A DNA stretch of 7,535 nt, from NCBI GenBank assembly GCA_017353855.1, contig JAFMSA010000190.1, positions 1-7,535 on the forward strand, in the 5' to 3' direction. The DNA comes from Alphaproteobacteria bacterium (GTDB taxonomy: Bacteria; Pseudomonadota; Alphaproteobacteria; ATCC43930; CGMCC-115725). Both the position numbers and the translations under genes were made by a program. Shown here piece by piece: positions 1 to 5,554 of the stretch (position 1 is its first letter; every line of letters starts with the position of its first letter). The notes under the pieces are model-generated. The model ran no database searches. It was not told the origin of the DNA and was given only the letters and a program-made list of their open reading frames with translations.

Positions 1-720
1 TCCATTGATAAGAGGCCTATACTCTGTCTGGCCTAGCCAAACCATGCGTTGATCCATGTCAATCAGTATTCCCTCAAGCAGCACTAACGATCACACGATC
101 GAGGGAGTTTGCCTTGCTGGCTGTGCCCGACTTGAACGAGCACCGAGCGATGTTGACCAGTGTTGCTGTTCAACTCCGCGAGTTCTCAATCAGGCTATGG
201 GCAGCTCGTTATGCCGTTCAGCGGGCGAAGCTCGTTACTCGCTGTTGCGTGGTGCCGTCCAGCGAGGGTCTATTGCCTCCTCGAGCGCCGTGGGGCTCCC
301 CCCGAGCAGCACCTGGCTTGCTGGTAGGGGCTAAAAGAAGGCGGGCCACGTGTCGTTTAGGTCCTTAGACTTAGACTTAATTAGATCGGTAGTAGCCATC
401 AATCATGGTGCGGGCACAGTGTTGCCTGACTGTCGCAATTCGAGTATGAATTCGAGACCGTCATGCCTGATCAATGATGAGACAGCGGCATCAGCTCGTC
501 TTTGAGGAAATCAGTACTGCTTTGATGTGATGTATCAAACGTGAAGGTTGCACGTTTCCAGCAGACTATAGTCCCCAACTGCGGATGGCCCGCATCACCA
601 TCGATGACTACGACACTGGAGGATTAATTATCACCTTTCGTTCCGAACATTGTAGCGAATGATCCAGATTAATCAATTCGATTGGTGTTGCAGAAAGCGG
701 GTCCGAGGGCCGGGTGCTAA
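1..720. other. Region without a supported gene
   Basis: I see no convincing gene in this stretch. The open frames are short, rich in Arg, Ser and Cys in a way typical of chance reading of GC-rich DNA, and resemble no family I know. One frame (114-368) begins with TTG after a GAGGGAG purine run, but its 84-residue product has no recognisable feature. Sites worth noting are a FixK/FNR-type box at 49-62, a short tandem repeat of TTAGAC near 365-379, a 6-bp-arm palindrome at 521-539 and the perfect 10-bp palindrome GACTATAGTC at 564-573. The stretch may be the upstream region of a gene beyond the left edge, or decayed DNA. Confidence 0.6.
49..62. promoter_or_regulatory. FixK/FNR-type binding site (candidate)
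   Basis: The sequence TTGATCCATGTCAA fits the TTGA-N6-TCAA pattern of FixK2-type sites exactly, and the stricter FNR/Anr pattern TTGAT-N4-ATCAA at 9 of 10 defined positions. CRP/FNR-family regulators bind such sites to activate genes at low oxygen. The match is seen directly; the function is inferred. No gene to its right is convincing, so if it is real it most likely serves a minus-strand gene beyond the left edge. Confidence 0.45.
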
Positions 721-813
721 TCATCCGGGCGGCCCGCGATCGGCAGGCACGCCACCCGGATCGCGCATCGGCTCCTCGTGGACGATCACGCGAGCGGGCC
801 GGGGTTCAGACAT
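721..813 (-). CDS. Short overlapping ORF after the kinase, possible response-regulator remnant
   Basis: A 30-codon frame starts with an ATG inside the kinase's last codons; its start and the kinase stop overlap by 8 nt (ATGTCTGA). This arrangement is typical of translationally coupled kinase-regulator pairs. The peptide begins MSEPRPARVIVHEEPMRD, which loosely recalls a receiver domain start (a hydrophobic strand, then acidic residues, then a basic-acidic pair), but after about 18 residues it shows no receiver features and stops. I see no strong ribosome binding site. It could be the stub of a deleted fixJ-like gene, a tiny coupled peptide, or chance. This is a weak call. Confidence 0.2.
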   Translation of the reverse strand: MSEPRPARVIVHEEPMRDPGGVPADRGPPG

Positions 814-2419
814 CAGCCTGCGCGTCTGCAGGCGCTTTCGGTAAAGTAAAGCGAAAAATGGTTCCCCCTTCAGGATTATCCTCCGACCAGAGGCGACCGT
901 TGTGCGCCGCAACGATCGTTTGACAAATCGACAGTCCAATCCCCATCCCGGTCTTTTTCGTGGAGACAAATGGCTCGAACAGCCTCGACTTGACCTCATC
1001 GGCGAGCCCCGGGCCATTGTCGACCACGCTGATCTGGACCATATCCTGCTGCTGCTCGGTGAGCAGCGTGATGACCCGGAGTTCCTGATCCGCTACCGCC
1101 TCCACGGCGTTGCGCAGCAAGTTCAAAAGGACTTGCTGGATCTGGATTTTATCGACGACGACTGCGCTTTCCGCCAGATCGTGAACCCTGATGCTGATCC
1201 CCTGGTGCCTGGTACCGGGGAGCACGAGCTCCGTCGATTCTTTAACGAGAAGCGACAGCGTTTCGATCTGCTTTTTGCTTTCACCGCGCGACACAAATTC
1301 GCCCAACCGTCGTATGATTTGACCCGCTCGAAGCGCTTGCCCGCCAGCACGCTCGACCGCGTCGCTGAGTGTGCCGAGCGGAAGATCGCCGCCTCGGCCC
1401 AGGAAGTGGGCGATCGCCTCCATATAATTGCTAATGGCAGTCAGCGGCTGGTTCAATTCATGCGCGACCATTGCCGTCACCTGACCCATCGCGGTCAGGC
1501 GTGACACGTGCAGCAATTCGGACTGCAACTCCTGCAGCCGGATTTGTGACCTTCTCAGGGCCGCCTCGCTCGCCTTACGCTCACTGATGTCGATGATCGC
1601 TGACAGCACCATCGTCCCCTCGTCGGTCTCTATCGGGTTCAAGCCAATCTCGACCGGGAATTCGCTGCCGTCTTTCCTGCGACCATAGAGATCGCGTCCC
1701 GCCCCCATCGGCCGCGCGCGCAGGTCGGTAAAAAAGGCTTCGCGCAATCCGGGATGGTGCTGGCGAAAGCGTTCGGGCACCAGCATCTCCACTGGCCGAC
1801 CCAGAAGCTCCGCCCGCGAGTACCCGAAAACCTGCTCCGTCTGCGCGTTGACCATGACGATCTCGCCGGCCTGGTTGATCATGACCATCGCGTTGGGCGC
1901 CGCCTCGACCACCAGCCGAAAACGCTCCTCAAGGCGCCTGCGCCGGGTGATGTCGACGACCGCCGACAGCACCATTGTCCCCTCGTCGGTCTCTATCGGG
2001 TTCAAGCCAATCTCAACCGGGAATTCGCTGCCGTCCTTCCTGCGACCGTACAGATCGCGTCCTGCCCCCATCGGCCGCGCGCGCAGATCCGTAAAAAATG
2101 CCCCGCGCAGTCCGGGATGGTGCTGGCGAAAGCGTTCGGGCACGAGCACCTCCACTGGCCGGCCCAGAAGCTCCGCCCGCGAGTACCCGAAAACCCGCTC
2201 GGCCTGCGTGTTCACCATGACAATCTCGCCACGGCGGTCGATCATCACCATAGCATTCGGCGCTGCTTCAACGACACGCCGAAAGCGCCGCTCGGCAGCG
2301 GTCTCCGGCTCCATTTCAGGGCGAGCAGAGTTCCGGCGATCCGGGTGAAGGTCACCTTCGCGCGCCGACGGATCCCGGGCTGTCGTGGCCCCCTCAGGGC
2401 GTCGCTCTTGGCGGGTCAT
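806..2419 (-). CDS. FixL-like sensor histidine kinase with two PAS domains
   Basis: This is a soluble two-component sensor kinase of 537 residues with no membrane segment. It should autophosphorylate on His and pass the phosphate to a response regulator. Counting from the ATG at 2419, PAS domain 1 spans about 45-158 and PAS domain 2 about 166-279. A short helical linker (LQELQSELLHVSRL) leads into the H-box AHELNQPLTAISNY with the phospho-acceptor His320. The ATP-binding domain shows an N-box near 431-441, DNGPGL at 467-472, LFEPF at 480-484 and GMGIGL at 491-496. Linker and H-box closely resemble rhizobial FixL as I remember it. Each PAS domain has a His (101 and 222) and an Arg (121 and 242) at the places of FixL's haem ligand and distal Arg, so haem binding is possible but unproven. 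An in-frame TTG at 2455, preceded by AAGGGGA, is an alternative start adding 12 residues; the ATG has no close Shine-Dalgarno sequence. Its partner may be the regulator at 4319-4942. Confidence 0.93.
   Translation of the reverse strand: MTRQERRPEGATTARDPSAREGDLHPDRRNSARPEMEPETAAERRFRRVVEAAPNAMVMIDRRGEIVMVNTQAERVFGYSRAELLGRPVEVLVPERFRQHHPGLRGAFFTDLRARPMGAGRDLYGRRKDGSEFPVEIGLNPIETDEGTMVLSAVVDITRRRRLEERFRLVVEAAPNAMVMINQAGEIVMVNAQTEQVFGYSRAELLGRPVEMLVPERFRQHHPGLREAFFTDLRARPMGAGRDLYGRRKDGSEFPVEIGLNPIETDEGTMVLSAIIDISERKASEAALRRSQIRLQELQSELLHVSRLTAMGQVTAMVAHELNQPLTAISNYMEAIAHFLGRGGDLPLGTLSDAVERAGGQALRAGQIIRRLGEFVSRGESKKQIETLSLLVKESTELVLPGTRHQGISIRVHDLAESAVVVDKIQIQQVLLNLLRNAVEAVADQELRVITLLTEQQQDMVQISVVDNGPGLADEVKSRLFEPFVSTKKTGMGIGLSICQTIVAAHNGRLWSEDNPEGGTIFRFTLPKAPADAQADV
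1583..1924 (-). repeat. Second copy of the duplicated PAS-coding segment
   Basis: This 342-nt segment encodes PAS domain 2 of the kinase and is a direct repeat of 1946-2287, offset by 363 nt (121 codons). By eye the two protein copies differ at 12 of 114 aligned positions. The DNA is also nearly identical over long runs, including the part coding for the RPMGAGRDLYGRRKDG motif, so the duplication is young or has been homogenised by gene conversion. Confidence 0.9.
1946..2287 (-). repeat. First copy of the duplicated PAS-coding segment
   Basis: This segment encodes PAS domain 1 of the kinase and pairs with the copy at 1583-1924. Most differences lie near the start of the domain (DRRG against NQAG, and TQAER against AQTEQ). 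The middle and end, from the PERFRQHHPGL motif to the VLSA motif, are almost unchanged. If the ligand pocket has diverged at all, the difference lies in the N-terminal cap and early strands. Confidence 0.9.
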
Positions 2420-2503
2420 AAGAGCTAGCTTATTTCCCACCCTCAAGAATTGCAAATATCCCCTTTTGCGCGTCGAGCAGCGCGGACAGAGGCCTCTAGG
2501 GCA

Positions 2504-2533
2504 ATTTCACAAAGCCGCATGGACCTAGGTCAA
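2504..2533 (-). promoter_or_regulatory. Candidate promoter of the kinase gene
   Basis: Read on the minus strand, TTGACC (2533-2528) resembles a -35 element at 5 of 6 positions. TGAAAT (2509-2504) resembles a -10 element at 4 of 6 positions, with an 18-nt spacer. A start near 2497 would leave a leader of roughly 40-80 nt before the kinase start. The -35 lies inside the palindrome cluster at 2520-2544, so a bound regulator could block or help polymerase. Matches this weak are common by chance. Confidence 0.28.
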
Positions 2534-2544
2534 CTCGCTTGACC
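2520..2544. promoter_or_regulatory. Palindrome cluster, possible operator
   Basis: Two interlocking inverted repeats sit here. The perfect 10-bp palindrome GACCTAGGTC lies at 2522-2531. An inverted repeat at 2528-2544 has arms GGTCAA and TTGACC with a 5-nt spacer. Together they give three GGTC/GACC half-sites at regular intervals in the divergent region between the kinase gene and the small membrane-protein gene. That position and symmetry suit a dimeric regulator, but I cannot name it. The left part, TGGACCTAGGTCAA, is also one base away from the TTGA-N6-TCAA pattern. Confidence 0.35.
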
Positions 2545-2624
2545 CTATCCCCTGTTTACACCGACCTATGCACCACAATCTCCTAGACCCAGGCTGGATC
2601 CCCAGCTCGATTGGGCACAGCGGA

Positions 2625-2638
2625 TTGAGTTATATCAA
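2625..2638 (+). promoter_or_regulatory. FixK/FNR-type binding site upstream of the small membrane protein
   Basis: TTGAGTTATATCAA fits TTGA-N6-TCAA exactly and TTGAT-N4-ATCAA at 9 of 10 positions. Its centre is about 89 nt before the ATG at 2721. If it acts like a classic FNR-type activator site centred at -41.5, transcription would begin near 2673 and leave a leader of about 48 nt with room for the ribosome binding site at 2709-2714. I see no good -10 hexamer there, which is not rare at activator-dependent promoters. The match is seen; the regulation is inferred. Confidence 0.5.
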
Positions 2639-2708
2639 GGCGGATGATTTGCCGGCATGGAACCTTGCCGTTGGTCGCTTGTGCGAAGAGCGCATGAGCC
2701 GGCAATAC

Positions 2709-2714
2709 GAGGTG
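2709..2714 (+). promoter_or_regulatory. Ribosome binding site deciding the start of the small membrane protein
   Basis: GAGGTG lies 6 nt before the ATG at 2721. This favours that codon over the in-frame ATGs at 2568 and 2694, neither of which has so clear a Shine-Dalgarno sequence at proper distance. Confidence 0.6.
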
Positions 2715-2720
2715 AATTCC

Positions 2721-2975
2721 ATGCAGCAACGGTCGCCCTCCGATGATCATTCGCTTCGAAATCTGCCGCGTCGCCTCGATCGCGTGTTCGGAGAGATCAA
2801 TGCATTTCTGCTGGTCCTTGCGATCGGGCTTGCAGTGCTTGATGTTACTTGTTTTGTAGGACTCAAGGTTTCTGACGAGATACAATGGGCACAGCTGGCC
2901 ACGGCGATGCCGCCGCTGTCTTCCGAGCGCTCGATCCAGTCAAAACCAGAACCGACCGGGGCCAGCCAGCTTTGA
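2721..2975 (+). CDS. Small single-span membrane protein, function unknown
   Basis: The product has 84 residues. A polar, basic N-terminus (about residues 1-26, containing RRLDRVFGEI) is followed by one hydrophobic helix at about residues 27-48 (rich in Leu, Val, Ala and Ile, with an Asp at 41 and a Cys at 44) and a polar, Ser/Pro-rich tail. The basic residues before the helix suggest the N-terminus stays in the cytoplasm. I do not recognise a named family. The start is chosen for its ribosome binding site; the frame is open back to 2568, so a longer form is possible. A FixK/FNR-type box upstream suggests induction at low oxygen, and the kinase gene diverges from it. The glucoamylase pseudogene begins just after its stop. 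Confidence 0.62.
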   Translation: MQQRSPSDDHSLRNLPRRLDRVFGEINAFLLVLAIGLAVLDVTCFVGLKVSDEIQWAQLATAMPPLSSERSIQSKPEPTGASQL

Positions 2976-3008
2976 TCACAGATTATGAATAAGAGCAGAT
3001 TGCCTCAA

Positions 3009-4048
3009 GCCACGGGCTCCTGCTGGCATTTTGGTGCCGAGAGCGAAGCCGGCGATACGCTGCGCTATCTGATTGCGACGCAAAACGAGGACGGACACTG
3101 GGACCAGACCCAGTGGCTCGGCGGAACTCCTCTGGCGGAACCAGCTCGACGAAATCGCCTTCCCGGTGCTGCTTGCGGCGCGGCGCTTGCAGGACGCGAC
3201 CGGCTGCGCGGGATCGTCGCCGGGGCGGCACGCGCTGGGATTTATTGCCCGAACCGGGGCCGCCGCCACCCAGGACGTTGGGAGGAGAATGAAGCGATCA
3301 CCGCGTTCAGGCTCGCGGTCGCGCCGCTCCGGTCGGCGGTGCCGAGCTTCTGCGGTCGGCAGCGAGCGATTGGGCGCTGGCGCTCGCAGATTTCTCGAAG
3401 GATCGGGGTCTGGACCACGGTCGCCGACACCGAACTCGCGCGTCGCGTTGGCTGCCTGGTTACTATGTGCGCAGGGCCCAATTGCGGGCAGCTGCCGATC
3501 GCGCGGCAAGTGCAGCCGCCGTGTCGATCCGCAACCATGGCGACGGCTTTGCGCTGCCGGCAGAAGAGCAGGTGGGCACCGAGTTCTTCCAATCTGTCCG
3601 TGTCAGTTTGCGCGGCGCCGACGATCCGCTGATCCGCACCTCGATTCCGTCACCGACGCGTTGCTCAAGACCTGAAATGGTCCGGTCCGGCACCCGCTTC
3701 CGCGGCGACGGATATGGCGAGCACGACGACGGGCGGGCGTTCGACGGGAGCGAGCTGCGGCCGAGCCTGGCCGTTGCTGACTGGCTGAGCGCGGCCATCA
3801 CGATTACGAGCTCTGCGCCGGTAAGGGCCCGCTGCCGTTCCTGAAGGCACTGGCGGCGATGACCAGCCCCGACGGCATGATCCTCGAGCAGGTCTGGCAG
3901 GCCGCCCGCATCCCGCATCAGCGTCTTTTTTTCGGCCGCCCGGGCGGCGCGGCGATGCCATTCGCCCGGGCCCATGCCAAATTCGTCAGGCTGTTGGTGT
4001 CGCGGGCTGGGCCGTCCGTTCGACCGCCCGCCGGCTGGGTGGCGGCGC
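3009..4048 (+). pseudogene. Decayed glycoside hydrolase family 15 (glucoamylase-like) gene, N-terminal half missing
   Basis: Pieces of a bacterial GH15 glucan 1,4-alpha-glucosidase follow each other in correct order but in changing frames. They are: TLRYLIATQNEDGHW and WLGGTP (3033-3131); NQLDEIAFPVLLAARRLQD then ALGFIARTG (3133-3276); RWEENEAITAFRLAVA (3276-3323); DWALALADF (within 3332-3409); WTTVADTELARRVG (3411-3452); GYYVRRA to RGADDPLIR (3458-3646); SVTDALLKT (3643-3675, ended by TGA); GDGYGEHDDGRAFDG (3692-3748); the MILEQVW, FFGRPGGAAMP and AHAKFVRLLVSRA pieces (3799-4008); and GRPFDRPPAGW (4004-4048). That is about nine frame changes, so no enzyme can be made. From family knowledge, the Glu residues in the RWEEN and EQVW regions are where the catalytic acid and base fall. 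Intact relatives are roughly twice as long and start with a separate N-terminal domain, of which nothing remains here. Weak traces may run to about 4140. Confidence 0.88.
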
Positions 4049-4164
4049 ATCGCGGCAGTGGCGGGAGGCGCGGCAGGCCTTTTGGGCCGCATGGCGGCGA
4101 TTGCGTCATTCACGCCGGTGCGAGGCGTGAGCTTCCGGTCTAGCCGTGGGGTTGCTTACTGCTC

Positions 4165-4199
4165 CACCCGATCCGGTCGGGTGCTGTGCGCGGGCACAG
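4165..4199. terminator. Two adjacent hairpins in the gap between pseudogene and regulator
   Basis: The first has arms CACCCGA and TCGGGTG with a 5-nt loop (4165-4183). The second has arms CTGTGC and GCACAG with a 4-nt GCGG loop (4184-4199). They lie about 120-150 nt past the stop of the minus-strand regulator and just past the dead plus-strand gene, a suitable place for a terminator serving either strand. No T-run follows on either side, so classic intrinsic termination is unlikely; they may slow decay of the transcript end or be unimportant. Confidence 0.3.
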
Positions 4200-4318
4200 G
4201 ACAGGTGCGATGCTCGCCGGCAGTATGGTGAGAGGCCAGCGGCGACTATCGAGAATGACGTGGAGTAGGCGGGCCAATCGGCATCTCGGGACTGGTCGCC
4301 AGGCGAGCGGCGATGCCC

Positions 4319-4942
4319 TCACGGCGAGTTTGGCCGCGCGCCCGCGGCCAATGCAAGCCGGATGAGCTCTGACAGGCTGCGTGCTCCCATCTTGTCCATC
4401 ACACGGGCCCGGTGAATCTCGACGGTGCGTGGGCTTATCGCAAGGTCGTATGCAATCGTTTTGTTGGGGAGCCCGGCGAGCAGGCCGTCCAATACTTGCC
4501 GCTCACGTGGTGAGAGGAGACCCAGCTTGGTTGCGGCCGACACGGCAACCGGGTCCTGTTCCCTCGGCCCAGCCAATCGCGAGAACGCGACCTCAAGGCT
4601 ATCGAGGATGGCTTCCAGCGCAAATGGCTTCTCGATAAAATCGATGGCGCCGGCTTTCATCGCCCGCACGGCGAGCGGCACGTCACCGTGACCGGTGATG
4701 ACGATCATCGGGAAATTGAGCCCACGCTCGACCAGCCGCTGTTGCAGCTCCAGCCCGTCCATTTCGGGCATGCGAATGTCGACAGTCGCGCATCCCGCAG
4801 GAAGTGACGGAGCAGCCGCCAGGAATTCCGGCGCCGATCCAAAGGATTTCACCGTATAGCCTTTGGATTCGAGGAGCAGCGAAAGAGAATCGCGCACTGC
4901 GTCATCGTCATCCACGATATAGATTGGTCGTTCCGGAAGCAT
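4319..4942 (-). CDS. FixJ/NarL-type response regulator
   Basis: The 207-residue product has a receiver domain (about 5-120) and a LuxR/GerE helix-turn-helix domain (about 142-200), the layout of FixJ. Receiver landmarks are the acidic DDDD at 11-14, the phospho-acceptor Asp55 in VDIRMPEMDGLEL, Thr83 in VITGHGDVPLAV and Lys105 in IEKPF. The DNA-binding part carries LSPRERQVL, then the recognition helix region in NKTIAYDLAISPRTVEIHRA and VMDKMGARSLSELIRLA, all typical of the family. Phosphorylation by a FixL-like kinase should promote dimerisation and DNA binding. The ATG at 4942 was chosen because the IYIVDDD strand follows at once; an in-frame TTG at 5068 would add 42 residues without a known domain. 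No strong Shine-Dalgarno sequence precedes the ATG. The FixL-like kinase at 806-2419 is on the same strand but 1.9 kb downstream, not in an operon. Whether the two are partners is inferred. Confidence 0.94.
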   Translation of the reverse strand: MLPERPIYIVDDDDAVRDSLSLLLESKGYTVKSFGSAPEFLAAAPSLPAGCATVDIRMPEMDGLELQQRLVERGLNFPMIVITGHGDVPLAVRAMKAGAIDFIEKPFALEAILDSLEVAFSRLAGPREQDPVAVSAATKLGLLSPRERQVLDGLLAGLPNKTIAYDLAISPRTVEIHRARVMDKMGARSLSELIRLALAAGARPNSP

Positions 4943-5040
4943 CGAAATGGCTCGCTGCAGCAGACCGTCGGGCCGGGTGTCCCGCCGAAGTTCGGTTTTC
5001 GCACGACAAGTACCACAAACGAGCAGATCCGAAAAACAAT

Positions 5041-5058
5041 CGCCAAAAAGGGTTGGCG
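5041..5058. promoter_or_regulatory. Inverted repeat upstream of the response regulator
   Basis: Arms CGCCAA and TTGGCG enclose a 6-nt spacer. The repeat lies about 100 nt before the regulator's ATG, where an operator for autoregulation, or a hairpin in the leader, could sit. It does not fit the sigma-54 promoter pattern (TGGC-N8-TGC) or the FixK pattern. Symmetry is seen; any function is a guess. Confidence 0.25.
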
Positions 5059-5474
5059 CCGCAATCAATTCATCCGGAACGAATCACGCCGCCACGCCAG
5101 TACTCGAACGCGCTCTCTCCACCATCTTACCACCGAACGGGTTGGAATGGGGCGGCCATCCATTTTGCGATAATCGCAGCGGGATTGACTCCAATTCTTC
5201 GATTCCAGCTCGCGAGGACTTCCTCCGGAGCCACGCAGCCGCGGCACGAGCCAGCGCGCCTTCGCACAGGTTTTTTGCAGGCATGTAGCGCACCGGTGAC
5301 CGTCTTCATCGCGGCTCTACGCTGGCCCCCCTCAGCGAGCCGGCGGACGAGCGGAGAAAAGAAGGTCGGCTTCGAGCTTTGCAGGGGCCGACGCGAGGCG
5401 AAAACGCCGGGTTGAGCGAGGCCGCACCCTCCCGACGAGGCGAGAAGGCTGCGGTAGAGCGCGCTTCACATCGC

Positions 5475-5495
5475 CGGGAGCGAGTTACTCGCCCG
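5475..5495. terminator. GC-rich palindrome downstream of the acyl-CoA synthetase/GNAT gene
   Basis: GCGAGT and ACTCGC flank a single T, giving a perfect 13-bp core (5480-5492) that extends through a bulge with more G-C pairs. As RNA it could fold as a short stem with a GTTAC loop. It begins about 60 nt after the stop at 5555. There is no T-run, so the terminator call is weak; a protein-binding site is equally possible. Confidence 0.22.
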
Positions 5496-5554
5496 ATTGC
5501 GGCCTTCCCCCGGGCGAAACCTGACCCTTCAGCTGTCCCCACACGTTGATGCAG

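Larger units (their letters stand above)
4943..5554. other. Gap without a supported gene
   Basis: No reading frame here resembles a known protein. The minus-strand frames at 5306-5542, 5127-5309 and 5084-5293 are Arg/Ser/Ala-rich, overlap each other in different frames and lack ribosome binding sites. The part nearest the regulator holds an inverted repeat (5041-5058) and should contain its promoter, though I could not fix clear -35 and -10 elements. The part nearest 5555 holds a GC-rich palindrome (5475-5495). A decayed gene is possible but unproven. Confidence 0.55.

Noticed and set aside
521..539. Palindrome with arms TTTGAT and ATCAAA, tempting as an FNR/FixK site
   Set aside because: The spacer between the TTGAT and ATCAA halves is 7 nt, not the 4 nt the family requires, and no gene start lies nearby.
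585..662. A 25-residue plus-strand frame with a plausible-looking peptide (ARITIDDYDTGGLIITF)
   Set aside because: It is very short, has no Shine-Dalgarno sequence at proper distance and matches no family I know.
1754..2428. Plus-strand open frame of 224 codons, with another at 902-1504
   Set aside because: Both are antisense to the kinase. The first also shows an internal repeat only because it mirrors the duplicated PAS segments.
3463..4113. Minus-strand open frames of up to 216 codons across the GH15 region
   Set aside because: The GH15 motifs are on the plus strand; these minus frames are low-complexity Arg/Ala/Pro shadows.
5306..5542. Minus-strand frame of 78 codons downstream of the synthetase/GNAT gene
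   Set aside because: It has no ribosome binding site, no known domain and a composition typical of non-coding GC-rich DNA.
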